From NCBI RefSeq assembly GCF_000316575.1, contig NC_019682.1, positions 6,063,501 to 6,127,500 on the forward strand: a stretch of 64,000 nucleotides of DNA. Direction: 5' to 3'. The stretch is from Calothrix sp. PCC 7507. Its GTDB lineage: Bacteria > Cyanobacteriota > Cyanobacteriia > Cyanobacteriales > Nostocaceae. A model generated the notes under the pieces. The model was not told the DNA's origin, did no database searches, and saw nothing but the letters and a program-made list of their open reading frames with translations. Position numbers and translations under genes: made by a program. The number at the start of each line of letters is the position of its first letter. Positions within the stretch are counted from its first letter, which is position 1. Below, one piece after another: positions 29,512 to 38,391 of this stretch.

Positions 29512-29565
29512 TGAATATTAATAAAATAACAAAATATTGGATATATAAATATTTTTATTACTTAA

Positions 29566-29737
29566 ATGACTCGCCAACCTCATGACCAATTTGCAAAATA
29601 ATATTTGGAAGAATTGTTACAAAGACTGAGTAAAGAAGAAATTTAGGATATAATCCATCTAAATTATCATGCTGTCAACTGCATAAAATCATTGCGTCGT
29701 GCAGAAAACAAGCTTGAAAATCTTCTGCTTCTATAGC
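29566..29737 (+). pseudogene. Decayed fragment resembling a Rpn/transposase-like cyanobacterial family
   Basis: Reading from the ATG at 29566 gives MTRQPHDQFAK, a stop, then YLEELLQRLSKEEI and another stop. The opening and the YLEELL stretch resemble the N-terminus of a family of PD-(D/E)XK recombination-promoting-nuclease/transposase-like proteins common in filamentous cyanobacteria. Two in-frame stops and the lack of any downstream continuation mark it as a remnant. The rest of the gap to 29929 shows only HIP1 sites and no gene. Confidence 0.45.
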
Positions 29738-29929
29738 TACTTTTGAAGAATAATGGCAAGAACCTCAAGATTTTTGTAGTCTTTGGATACCACCGCCAAA
29801 TCAAACAAGTGCTTAGGAGTTGTAGATAGTACTGCGCTAACTCAACCCAAAAAGGATAATATACAAAAGGCGATCGCTTTTATTTAGAGAAGTGCGATCG
29901 CACTAACAATCTACAAACTATTGTTCTTG

Positions 29930-30652
29930 TTAAGACGATGTTTGAGAACGCACCATCAAACAATCATATTCAACAACGCAACCTTGAGGATCGCGAAAGG
30001 CAGGAAATAAATCAACAAGCTGAAACCCTAAATATTCATAATACCTCAAAGCATCTAAGTATGAAGGTATATTATCGTAGTTAGGCTGCACGGATATTTC
30101 TGATTGCAAACACAAAACTTTATCTAGACATTTGCTTGCACCTTTAACAACTTCCATGTCATATCCTTGAGTATCCATCTTTAAGAAGATGCGAGGTTCG
30201 GGAACTAAAGCGAGAATCTCTTCTAGAAGCGAGTCTAGTGACCTGATTTTCACCTCACAGGAATTAACCGTTTTTGGCATATCAGCCTTAGGTACTAGAA
30301 ATGAACTCAATTCCGAATAAGAGTTCAAATTAAAGGTAGCCGTAGTATCCTCTTTCCCCAACGCAAAATTGTATCCTCTCCACAGGGTATCCTGTTGCAA
30401 ATTATGCTGAAGAGTACCAAATATCTCTGGATTTGGCTCAAAACTAAGAATGTGTTCTTTATACCCGAGTTTTCTGATGCTTTCTGCATAGGAACCAATG
30501 TTAGCTCCCACATCAATGACACAGTTAATTCTTAATTTCTTCAAAAGATCGATTAAGTAAGTTTGATAAAAAAAACGATCTAAATTTTCTTCCAGAGGTC
30601 TTGGTACTTTAACACCTGCTGACATTAAAGAATAAGCAATGTTTCTTAACAT
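29930..30652 (-). CDS. FkbM family methyltransferase
   Basis: A 240-residue SAM-dependent methyltransferase of the FkbM family. Seen: INCVIDVGANIGSYAESI as the SAM motif, HILSFEPNPEIFGTLQHN, VKIRSLDSLLEE and the family marker RIFLKMDTQGYDMEVVKGA. Such enzymes O-methylate sugars or other small molecules and often belong to surface polysaccharide loci; here no polysaccharide gene is adjacent. It is flanked by long AT-rich gaps on both sides and appears monocistronic. Confidence 0.92.
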   Translation of the reverse strand: MLRNIAYSLMSAGVKVPRPLEENLDRFFYQTYLIDLLKKLRINCVIDVGANIGSYAESIRKLGYKEHILSFEPNPEIFGTLQHNLQQDTLWRGYNFALGKEDTTATFNLNSYSELSSFLVPKADMPKTVNSCEVKIRSLDSLLEEILALVPEPRIFLKMDTQGYDMEVVKGASKCLDKVLCLQSEISVQPNYDNIPSYLDALRYYEYLGFQLVDLFPAFRDPQGCVVEYDCLMVRSQTSS

Positions 30653-30944
30653 TTTCGCAACTCCCTATGGTAGACGGCTAACTGGAACTTATTGAAGATG
30701 CGTTCCACGAAGCATACAGTACCAGACGTAATTTACTAACCTAAGTTGCTAGTTATATTACTGATCGCTAAAACATTAAAAAACTTGATTTAAACATTAT
30801 TGCTGAGGCTAAACCGACACATAAGAGATATGTACAAAATGCGATCGCGCTCATAGCTCATACTAGTAGAAGTAGTAGAAATATCCAAGAATACGATCGC
30901 ATTCTTTGTTAAACAGAGTTGCAGCGCCTTCCTAAATTTCCCCT

Positions 30945-31565
30945 CTAATTCCCCAATTCTCGATACCGCTGCTGAAGATCCTCAATCGTAAACACGACTT
31001 CAAACTTCAACCCTACAGACTGATAAAACTCTGCCCCGCCTTGCTTTCTATCAATCAGTGAAATTACTCGGTTGACAGTATAACCTGCTTCCCTAAGACG
31101 CTCCACAGCTTTCATCGCCGATTGTCCGGTAGTGACAACATCTTCCAACACTACTACTTCAGCACCTTCTGGCAAACTGGGGCCTTCTATATAAGCTTTA
31201 GTTCCATGTCCCTTAGCTTCTTTGCGAATAATCAACGCTGGAATCGGTCGTTTTTCATAAGCTGAAACCACACTCACCGCTGTGACAACGGGGTCAGCCC
31301 CCAATGTTAAACCCGCTACCGCCTGAACGTCGGAAGGTAAAAAAGACAGGAGAATGCGACCAATTGCTAAAGCACCTTGGGGGTGGAGTGTTACCTGTTT
31401 ACCATTGATGTAATAAGTGCTGCGTTGTCCAGAAGAGAGGACAAAATCACCCTCTTGATAGGCGAGTTGGCAAAACAAATCTAGTAACTTATAGCGCAGA
31501 GTAGTCAAATCAGCAGTAGCAGACCAAATATCTGAATTGGTCAGGGTTTCAGTAGGATACGTCAT
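30945..31565 (-). CDS. pyrE: Orotate phosphoribosyltransferase
   Basis: A 206-residue enzyme of pyrimidine synthesis that joins orotate and PRPP to give OMP. Seen: GDFVLSSGQRSTYYINGKQV, VAGLTLGADPVVTAVS, PALIIRKEAKGHGTKAYIEG, and the PRPP-binding loop VVVLEDVVTTGQSAMKAVER. The last motif is diagnostic for the family. The gene stands alone. Confidence 0.97.
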   Translation of the reverse strand: MTYPTETLTNSDIWSATADLTTLRYKLLDLFCQLAYQEGDFVLSSGQRSTYYINGKQVTLHPQGALAIGRILLSFLPSDVQAVAGLTLGADPVVTAVSVVSAYEKRPIPALIIRKEAKGHGTKAYIEGPSLPEGAEVVVLEDVVTTGQSAMKAVERLREAGYTVNRVISLIDRKQGGAEFYQSVGLKFEVVFTIEDLQQRYRELGN

Positions 31566-31667
31566 TACAAAACATTAAAAGTTGTGCTACACCAAAGGTT
31601 GAACTGAATTAGAGTTCTGCATTTAAGCATAAGTTAAGATTCGCCCAAAAATTGAGGAGTTATCAAC

Positions 31668-32081
31668 ATGGGTATAAAAACTAAAACCTTGGGTGGTTTA
31701 TTTGTACTGCTAACTGCTAGTATTGCTTTTCCTTCTGTTGTCGCCGCCCAAACGGAAGCACCTAATTATGAAACAGCTAACGATGCATTTGACAGAGCTT
31801 TTTTTCGGCACGATCGCAATTTCTACGAAAATACTAGCTACAACCGTCAGCTAAACTCCATATTCGGGTCTTTCCCCGAAAATGAAATCGCCGACGATGC
31901 TGAACTAGTTAACACTCTCTATCGAGATGTCCTCACCCAGCAGGTAGGTAACGATCCATATATTCGTACGCCCGATCTACCAAATCCATACGGCACATCA
32001 CTGCTGATGTCTCCTCGCCTGAATGCCAATCAACTCAAAGTTGGGACTGAATTCCGGTTTGATGGTACATCACCACGCTAA
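31668..32081 (+). CDS. Secreted hypothetical protein
   Basis: A 137-residue protein with a clear signal peptide (MGIKTKTLGGLFVLLTASIA, cleavage probable after VVAAQ near residue 28). The mature part is acidic and aromatic, with NDAFDRAFFRHDRNFYENTS and a Pro-rich turn region (TPDLPNPYGTSLL), but no family I can name. ATTGAGGAG lies 8 bases before the ATG, a good ribosome site. It is divergent from pyrE, with about 100 bases between the starts. It is probably periplasmic or cell-surface located. Confidence 0.7.
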   Translation: MGIKTKTLGGLFVLLTASIAFPSVVAAQTEAPNYETANDAFDRAFFRHDRNFYENTSYNRQLNSIFGSFPENEIADDAELVNTLYRDVLTQQVGNDPYIRTPDLPNPYGTSLLMSPRLNANQLKVGTEFRFDGTSPR

Positions 32082-32221
32082 GGGTGGTGAGTGTTGGGTG
32101 CTGATTAGAGAACTAAAAATGAGGAGTAAGGTTAGACTTAAGTTTTACCCCGAAAGAAGTTACATAGTTAATCAAAATCCATGATTTACTACTCAGCACT
32201 CAATACTCAACACCGACTAAA

Positions 32222-32294
32222 TCCAGGGTGCAGGAGTTGAACCTGCCTAGCACGAATTATGAGTTCGTTGCCTCAACCGCTCGGCCAACCCTGG
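32222..32294 (-). tRNA. tRNA with CAU anticodon (elongator Met or Ile2)
   Basis: The minus strand folds as a complete 73-base tRNA: acceptor stem CCAGGGT/ACCCTGG, D stem GCC/GGC, anticodon stem ACGAA/TTCGT with loop CTCATAA (anticodon CAT), five-base variable loop, and T stem GCAGG/CCTGC with loop TTCAACT. The first base pair C1-G72 is intact, so it is not the initiator. The loop is the same in elongator tRNA-Met and in tRNA-Ile with lysidine at position 34. The D-arm resembles plastid trnI-CAU as I remember it, so Ile2 is quite possible. CCA is not encoded. Confidence 0.92.
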
Positions 32295-32482
32295 TCGAAT
32301 CTCATTGTAGCGCTACTTTACCAATTTGTGTGCTACCGAAAACAGTTTACCAGATTTTTATACCAGATAATTTGACAGCGAAATAGTGCAGACTAATATT
32401 GATTAAGTTCTTTTAAGGATTGAGGCATACAGCTTCAGTACGTTTAAATAAACAAGCATTCTTATGCAATAGCCTGTCAGCG

Positions 32483-33184
32483 ATGAAATTAAATTCCACT
32501 GTACTTCTTACGTTAATTTTGTTAGTCCTGATGTTGGGAGCAGGTTCTCTCAGTGGTTTTTGGGGGTTTACTCTAGGGAGTTCAGCCCTTAAAGGAGTGA
32601 CAACACCAGATGGTCGTCCCACCACGAAATTTGCTAGCAATAAGGCATCTAACCCGCAGCAGGGAGGGTTGACACTATTAAAAGAGGAAGAAATTCTGAA
32701 AATTGTCAAAGCACGAATTGAGGGTAAGACCAAGGCTGCTAAATCCGAAAAGCTAGAGGAAGATGATGAAGAGACCAATAGCAGCAAGCCCAAGCCAGAG
32801 GAAAAACCCCAAGAAGTGGCTGAAGAAAAACTCCAGAAAGGATTTCCGATCACCTCAGAAAATGAAGGTGTAACTCTGTCTGTGCAATCTGTTCGCTACT
32901 CTGGCGGTGATTTACTACTGAAAGTCAAAATGCAGAACAAAGGTGCTGATTCTGTGCGATTCCTGTATAGTTTTTTAGATGTCACCGATGATAAAGGAAG
33001 AACCCTGAGTGCTAGTACAGAAGGTTTGCCAGCAGAATTACCGGCCAATGGTCCAGCTTTTTCAGGACTAGTAAGCATTCCTACAGCTTTACTCGATGAT
33101 GTGAAAAAGGTATCACTTGCTCTGACTGATTATCCCGATCAAAAATTAAAGCTGGAGGTATCGAATATTCCTGTTGAAAAGTAA
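32483..33184 (+). CDS. Membrane-anchored or secreted hypothetical protein
   Basis: About 233 residues from the ATG at 32483 (MKLNSTVLLTLILLVLMLGA), chosen because it begins directly with a signal/anchor helix; an ATG-like start at 32420 would place 21 uncharged, unconserved residues in front. A charged, low-complexity linker (about residues 85-125, rich in Glu, Lys and Pro) is followed by a beta-rich domain (GVTLSVQSVRYSGGDLLLKV to the end) with the look of an immunoglobulin-like or FxLYD-like extracytoplasmic domain. No family name is certain. It runs into the next gene's repeat-rich leader. Confidence 0.68.
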   Translation: MKLNSTVLLTLILLVLMLGAGSLSGFWGFTLGSSALKGVTTPDGRPTTKFASNKASNPQQGGLTLLKEEEILKIVKARIEGKTKAAKSEKLEEDDEETNSSKPKPEEKPQEVAEEKLQKGFPITSENEGVTLSVQSVRYSGGDLLLKVKMQNKGADSVRFLYSFLDVTDDKGRTLSASTEGLPAELPANGPAFSGLVSIPTALLDDVKKVSLALTDYPDQKLKLEVSNIPVEK

Positions 33185-33337
33185 TTGGGAATGGGGGACT
33201 GGGGACTGGGGACTGGAGACTGGGAATTTTACTCCCTTATCTCCCGACTCCCTTGTCTCCGTTCCTCCAGGCCCCCTTGCTATTTCCCATTTCCTAATTT
33301 CAAGAGCCGGGGCGTAAGTTGTACACGAGCTTTAGCG

Positions 33338-34708
33338 GTGAGTGGTTTTCCTAGTTTGATTTGGACAGATGTGGGTTTGCGATTGTTATCAGTTCTGGTA
33401 CTGATTGCCATCAATGCCTTTTTTGTCACGGCCGAGTTTTCAATGGTGACAGTGCGGCGATCGCGTATTCATCAGTTGGTGAAAGCTGGTGACATCCCAG
33501 CGATCGCCGTCGAAATGCTGCAACGTAGTATTGACCGATTGCTATCTACCACCCAGTTAGGTATTACCCTCTCTAGTTTGGCGTTGGGGTGGATTGGGGA
33601 AAATTCCATTGTCTTGCTGGTAAACGCATGGCTAAAAACTTGGACCCTACCCGATAGAATGACTAATTTCATAGCTCATTCCTTCTCAATCCCGATTGCC
33701 TTTTTTTTGATAGCCTATCTGCAAATTGTTTTAGGAGAACTATGTCCTAAATCAGTAGCTATGCTGTATTCAGAACAGCTAGCCAGGTTTTTGGGACCAT
33801 CGGTAAAAGCGATCGTCCGCTTTTTTAGCCCCTTTATTTGGATTCTTAACCAATCCAACTACTGGCTACTACGACTTTTTGGGATTGAATACACAGGTCA
33901 AGGCTGGAGACCACCTGTGACTTCAGAAGAGTTACAGCTGATCATCTCGACAGAGCGAGAATCCACCGGTTTACAGCTTTCAGAGCGAGAACTGCTCAAT
34001 AATGTCTTTGAGTTTGGGGATGTCACAGCCCAAGACGTGATGATTCCCCGTACCAGCATCATCGCTTTACCCAAAGACGCCTCCTTCCAGCGATTACTCA
34101 AAGAAATGGCTTCTACAGGTCATTCACGCTATCCCGTAATTGGCGAGTCTTTAGACGACATTCGTGGCATTGTTTACTTTAAAGACTTGGCACAACCCTT
34201 AGCTGTCGGCAAGCTGACTTTAGAAACATCAATTCAACCTTGGATGCGTCCAGCTAGATTTGTCCCAGAGCATACGGCTTTGAGTGAATTATTGCCCATG
34301 ATGCAGCAAGAAAAACCCGCTATGGTCATGGTAGTGAACGAATTTGGGGGTATCGTGGGGCTGGTGACACTCCAAGATGTGATCGCGGAAATTATTGGTG
34401 ATGCAGGCGTACTAGACAGCACGGAAGATTTGCTGATCCAGATGTTAGACGATCGCACGTTTCTAGTACAGGCACAAATCAACCTAGAAGACCTCAACGA
34501 AGTCTTGGATATCAATTTACCCCTGACAAAGGAATACCAGACATTAGGAGGCTTTGTGCTGTACGAGTTGCAGAAAATTCCTGCCAAGGGCGAAACCTTC
34601 TTGTATCAAAATCTCGAATTTACCGTAGTCTCAATTGTTGGACCACGACTACACCAAATCCAACTGCGACGCTTGGAAGAGGAAAGGGAGCAGGGGGAAG
34701 GGGAGTAG
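33338..34708 (+). CDS. CNNM/CBS/CorC-type membrane protein (hemolysin-related family)
   Basis: About 456 residues from a GTG at 33338. The frame stays open to 33185, but that part is made of GGGGACTGGG repeats and does not look coding. Layout: a CNNM transmembrane domain (about residues 8-190, with NAFFVTAEFSMVTVRRSRIH and QIVLGELCPKSVAM), two CBS domains (MIPRTSIIALPKDA; then MMQQEKPAMVMVVNEFGGIV), and a C-terminal CorC/HlyC domain (YQTLGGFVLYELQKIPAKGE). Relatives are linked to Mg2+/Co2+ export. The name hemolysin is historical. Confidence 0.92.
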   Translation: MSGFPSLIWTDVGLRLLSVLVLIAINAFFVTAEFSMVTVRRSRIHQLVKAGDIPAIAVEMLQRSIDRLLSTTQLGITLSSLALGWIGENSIVLLVNAWLKTWTLPDRMTNFIAHSFSIPIAFFLIAYLQIVLGELCPKSVAMLYSEQLARFLGPSVKAIVRFFSPFIWILNQSNYWLLRLFGIEYTGQGWRPPVTSEELQLIISTERESTGLQLSERELLNNVFEFGDVTAQDVMIPRTSIIALPKDASFQRLLKEMASTGHSRYPVIGESLDDIRGIVYFKDLAQPLAVGKLTLETSIQPWMRPARFVPEHTALSELLPMMQQEKPAMVMVVNEFGGIVGLVTLQDVIAEIIGDAGVLDSTEDLLIQMLDDRTFLVQAQINLEDLNEVLDINLPLTKEYQTLGGFVLYELQKIPAKGETFLYQNLEFTVVSIVGPRLHQIQLRRLEEEREQGEGE

Positions 34709-34760
34709 GGGGGCAGGGGGGCAGGGGGGCAGGGGGGCAGGGAGCAGGGAGCAGGGGGAG
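34709..34760. repeat. GGGGGCA tandem low-complexity repeat
   Basis: Four copies of GGGGGGCA-type units followed by two GGGAGCA units directly after the stop codon of the CNNM/CBS gene. One strand is almost purely G, so it might form G-quadruplexes in the convergent 3' region between this gene and queC. Tract length probably varies among relatives. Confidence 0.8.
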
Positions 34761-34811
34761 TAAAATTCTTATTCCTCAATGACTAGTGACAAATGACCAA
34801 TGACAAATGAC

Positions 34812-35489
34812 CTAATGAGCATAAGGAAGCGCATCTTCCAAGCCCAATTCAGCGAAAGCCGCTAGTCTTAGACGACAAGAATCGCAAACACCGCAAGCAA
34901 TATCACCACCAGCATAGCAAGACCAAGTTAGCTCCCAAGGAACGCCGAGTTGGTTGCCGAGTTGGATGATTTCGGTTTTTTTCAAGTTAATCAGGGGTGC
35001 AACAATGGTAATGGGTTGTCCCTCACGTCCTTGTTTGGTTCCTAGGCGGAATACTTCCTGCATTGCCTGGATATAATCAGGGCGACAATCAGGATATCCA
35101 GAATAGTCTAAAGCGTTGACCCCGATGTAGACACGTTCAGCCGCGATCGTTTCCGCGTAGGCTAGGGCAAAGCTTAAAAAGATGGTATTCCGTGCAGGTA
35201 CATAGGTTACGGGAATATTTTGAGACATTTCATCTAGAGAACGCTCTTGAGGTAAAGCGATCGCATCGTCCGTCAGCGCCGAACCGCCCCATAGCCGTAA
35301 ATCAAAATTCACTACCTGATGTTTGCTCACCCCAGCTTTCTGCGCGACGAGGAGGGCAGACTGTAACTCTCGCCGATGTCGCTGCTGGTAATCAAAAGAA
35401 ATAGCGTGACATTCACAACCATCAGCCTTAGCTTGGTAAAGAATTGTGGAAGAGTCTAACCCCCCAGATAATAAAATTACAGCTTTCAT
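34812..35489 (-). CDS. queC: 7-cyano-7-deazaguanine synthase
   Basis: A 225-residue enzyme that converts carboxydeazaguanine to preQ0 with ATP and ammonia, in queuosine synthesis. Seen: the PP-loop AVILLSGGLDSSTILYQAKA, YVPARNTIFLSFALAYAE, and the C-terminal zinc site CYAGGDIACGVCDSC with the C-x8-C-x2-C-x2-C pattern. Length fits the family. No other queuosine gene is adjacent. It converges with the CNNM/CBS gene across the G-rich tract. Confidence 0.97.
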   Translation of the reverse strand: MKAVILLSGGLDSSTILYQAKADGCECHAISFDYQQRHRRELQSALLVAQKAGVSKHQVVNFDLRLWGGSALTDDAIALPQERSLDEMSQNIPVTYVPARNTIFLSFALAYAETIAAERVYIGVNALDYSGYPDCRPDYIQAMQEVFRLGTKQGREGQPITIVAPLINLKKTEIIQLGNQLGVPWELTWSCYAGGDIACGVCDSCRLRLAAFAELGLEDALPYAH

Positions 35490-36094
35490 CTCGGTTTTAA
35501 ATTTTGGATTTCAAATTGCCAAATTACACCTTCAGATCCCCTACACTCTCTTTGGTAATAGCGATTTTTCCGCCCCAGACAGCCGCAGGATATCATCTAC
35601 ACCGATGTGTTCCCGAAATTGGATTGCGAAACCTGTAGGTGTTGCAAATAATTATGCAAAAATTATTTCAGTGTATCAGTGGTAGCTATTCCAAATAGAT
35701 TTTTTTTAGAGCAACTCTAAGTGTGACATTTTCAGTTTTTTGTGATTTTCCTGACAATAAATTATTAGGTTTCAATTGTATCAATTAGATATTGATCCCG
35801 GTAATTAATTACCTGACTGCCACCTAAGAATTTCCACTTACGTCTTACTTAGTTTTTTAAGCTAATAAAAAGACATATTGGATTTTGTGTAAAGTGCAAA
35901 AAATAGATCAATTCGCAACTGACTATACAAAAGACACCGAGATTGCGGGAACCCACAATAAACTTTGAAATTCTTCATAAATAGAACCTCTATGTTACCA
36001 TCTGGATGGTTTTAGACGGATCGTAACTGGCTCTTAAGTATAAAGGCCAACGACCGTAGCGTCTCTAAATTTGGTGGTTGAGGAGAGAATAAGA
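35490..36094. other. Intergenic region, 605 bases, no gene seen
   Basis: It separates divergent genes queC (minus) and the oxidoreductase (plus), so both promoters lie here. It is AT-rich in its centre (35690-35900). A frame at 35446-35685 on the plus strand overlaps queC and is not protein-like. I saw no RNA fold or repeat worth naming. Confidence 0.5.
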
Positions 36095-37177
36095 GTGCAA
36101 AATAGCATGTCAGTGGCAGAACCGAATCCATACACACAGCGCAATCAGCCACGACCGATTCGCATAGGCGTAATCGGAGTGGGTAACATGGGGCAACATC
36201 ACACCCGCGTCCTGAGTTCAATGAAAGATGTTGAACTGGTAGGTGTGTCAGACATTAATGTTGAGCGGGGATTAGAAACCGCTAGCAAATACAAGGTAAA
36301 ATTTTTTGAGGATTACTGTGACTTGTTACCCCATGTGGAAGCAGTTTGCGTTGCTGTTCCCACCCGCCTGCATTACGCTGTGGGCATTAACTGTCTGTTA
36401 GCGGGAATTCATGTTTTGATTGAAAAGCCGATCGCTGCCAGTATTTCTGAGGCAGAATCCTTAGTAAATGCTGCAGCCGAGTCTCAGTGTATCCTGCAAG
36501 TAGGACATATTGAGCGCTTCAATCCAGCATTCAGAGAACTGAACAAAGTGCTGAAAACTGAGGAACTGCTGGCATTAGAAGCCCACCGTATGAGTCCATA
36601 TTCTGATCGGGCGAATGATGTTTCGGTTGTGCTGGATTTAATGATCCACGATATTGACTTGCTGCTAGAACTAGCTGCCTCCCCAGTGGTGAAATTGACC
36701 GCTAGCGGTACTCGCGCTTTAGACTCTGGTTATTTAGATTACGTTACTGCTACCTTGGGATTTGCCAATGGTATTGTAGCTACTTTGACTGCCAGCAAGG
36801 TTACTCATCGCAAAATTCGTCGTATCGTTGCCCACTGCAAAAGTTCATTCACTGAGGCAGATTTTCTCAAGAATGAGATTTTGATTCACCGACAAACAAA
36901 TTCCAACGCTCTCAATGATCATCGACAAGTGCTTTACAGGCAAGATGGAATAATTGAGAAAGTCTACACCACGAACATTCAGCCCTTGAGTGCAGAGTTG
37001 GAACATTTTGTCAACTGCGTACACGGTGGCAATCAACCTTCGGTCGGTGGTGAACAAGCTCTAAAAGCTTTAAGATTGGCAAGTTTAATTGAGCAGATGG
37101 CTTTGGAAGAAAGGGTCTGTAACCCATTAGACTGGCAATCGGAACCACGAGTGCAATCATTAACCCCGACAGTCTAA
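36095..37177 (+). CDS. Gfo/Idh/MocA family oxidoreductase
   Basis: About 360 residues from a GTG at 36095, chosen because GAGGAGAG lies 8 bases upstream; an ATG at 36107 is the alternative. The N-terminal Rossmann fold shows IGVIGVGNMGQHHTRVL, VGVSDINVERG and VLIEKPIAASISEAESLV, the EKP motif being diagnostic. The C-terminal domain has LDLMIHDIDLLLELA, with the His/Asp typical of the catalytic pair. The substrate is probably a sugar or inositol derivative, which cannot be told from sequence. No sugar genes adjoin it. Confidence 0.92.
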   Translation: MQNSMSVAEPNPYTQRNQPRPIRIGVIGVGNMGQHHTRVLSSMKDVELVGVSDINVERGLETASKYKVKFFEDYCDLLPHVEAVCVAVPTRLHYAVGINCLLAGIHVLIEKPIAASISEAESLVNAAAESQCILQVGHIERFNPAFRELNKVLKTEELLALEAHRMSPYSDRANDVSVVLDLMIHDIDLLLELAASPVVKLTASGTRALDSGYLDYVTATLGFANGIVATLTASKVTHRKIRRIVAHCKSSFTEADFLKNEILIHRQTNSNALNDHRQVLYRQDGIIEKVYTTNIQPLSAELEHFVNCVHGGNQPSVGGEQALKALRLASLIEQMALEERVCNPLDWQSEPRVQSLTPTV

Positions 37178-37195
37178 AAACAAGAGGGAGAGAAG

Positions 37196-37244
37196 AATTC
37201 AAAAGTCAAAAGTCAAAAGTGATAAAATCTTTTGACTTTTGCAT
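37196..37244. repeat. AAAAGTCAAAAGT direct and inverted repeat
   Basis: Three copies of CAAAAGT lie on the left of this segment, and CTTTTGACTTTTGC on the right, forming a hairpin-capable sequence 20 bases after the oxidoreductase stop. It may act as a transcript end but has no T-run beyond the stem. Confidence 0.5.
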
Positions 37245-37373
37245 TTTCTACCTTTTCTCTCACTCGTCCTCTGAATATTTCTCAGTACAATTGCCAATTT
37301 TAGCTAACCAAGTTATCTTGACTCCAGCAAGCTATAGCAATCCTATTTGAGTTTTGAAAAAATCTAAGTATTT

Positions 37374-37429
37374 GTAGGGTGGGCATTGCCTACCATATTC
37401 TGGGTTTTGTAAGGCATAGCCCTGCCTAC
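37374..37429. repeat. GTAGGGTGGG inverted repeat, second member
   Basis: Left arm 37374-37394 (GTAGGGTGGGCATTGCCTAC) and right arm 37409-37429 (GTAAGGCATAGCCCTGCCTA), imperfect inverted copies. Same family as 25300-25368. It lies in the gap before the DedA gene, 108 bases from its start. Confidence 0.7.
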
Positions 37430-37537
37430 GTAATACTTCAAAAATCAAATACTAGTCCTATAGGATAATTAACTTTTGAGAAAGCTAACGCTGAATTTAG
37501 CAACCGAATTGGTGCAAAAATTTCAGGAACTGACTTG

Positions 37538-38161
37538 ATGCTTGAATGGATAACTAATACTATAAACTCCCTAGGCTATTGGGGAATCGCTTTGCTGATG
37601 TTCCTAGAGAACCTCTTTCCCCCAATTCCTTCAGAACTGATTATGCCACTGGCAGGATTTACAGCAAGTCCAAATCAACCAGGAGGGGCAAAGCTAAGTA
37701 TAATTTACGTGTTTGTCGCCGGACTTTTCGGTTCTGTACTTGGGGCACTTGTCTGGTATTATCCAGGTAAACTTTTGGGTGAAGCTCGCTTAAAAGCTTG
37801 GGCTAACAAATACGGCAAATGGCTAGCTATATCGAGTCAAGATATCGATAAGGCGAAGCGCTGGTTTGATAGGCAAGGTAGTAAAGCTGTATTGATTGGT
37901 CGCCTTGTGCCGGGTGTGCGGACGTTGATTTCTGTGCCTGCAGGCATCAGCAACATGCATCTGCTACCATTTTTATTTTACACAACTCTGGGTAGCGCTG
38001 CCTGGGTAGGTTTGCTAACATACTCAGGATACTTGTTGGGTAGCCAGTATAAACTTGTGGACGAGTACCTTGCTCCTGTATCCAAAATTGTTCTTGGGAG
38101 TTTGGTTCTAGCATTTGCTGTCTGGGTGTTTAGGCGCAAGCGCAAAAGCACCAGAAAATAA
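37538..38161 (+). CDS. DedA family membrane protein
   Basis: A 207-residue polytopic membrane protein from the ATG at 37538 (a TTG three bases earlier is in frame); CAGGAA lies 9-14 bases upstream. Family marks: LENLFPPIPSELIMPLAGF near the N-terminus and GRLVPGVRTLISVPAGISNM in the middle, the latter with the conserved R-x(3)-G-x-R. Four or five membrane helices are visible and the tail is basic (RRKRKSTRK). DedA proteins are implicated in lipid carrier recycling (undecaprenyl phosphate) and membrane homeostasis in other bacteria. It stands alone. Confidence 0.93.
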   Translation: MLEWITNTINSLGYWGIALLMFLENLFPPIPSELIMPLAGFTASPNQPGGAKLSIIYVFVAGLFGSVLGALVWYYPGKLLGEARLKAWANKYGKWLAISSQDIDKAKRWFDRQGSKAVLIGRLVPGVRTLISVPAGISNMHLLPFLFYTTLGSAAWVGLLTYSGYLLGSQYKLVDEYLAPVSKIVLGSLVLAFAVWVFRRKRKSTRK

Positions 38162-38391
38162 ACCACACAGGCTTTTGATGTGAAGACAGGTTTAAAGTAT
38201 ACCCAAAATTCGCCTACACTATGGCAAATAGTGCTAAATGCGCGTTGGCAAAGCCCAATGGAGGTATCACCTCAATTAACTTTTTGCGTATTTCTAGCTA
38301 CACTTGACGCAACCGGGAATTTCTGGTAGCTCGCATTTTTGTAAGATGAGCATGATAACTTTTTACAGTTAAGTTAGGATTAGGAGCTTTC

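Noticed and set aside
33185-33337. Longer N-terminus for the CNNM/CBS protein
   Set aside because: This part is GGGGACTGGG repeats translated by chance; family proteins begin near the GTG at 33338.
35446-35685. Plus-strand frame overlapping the queC start
   Set aside because: It overlaps queC antisense, has no ribosome site and shows no protein-like pattern.
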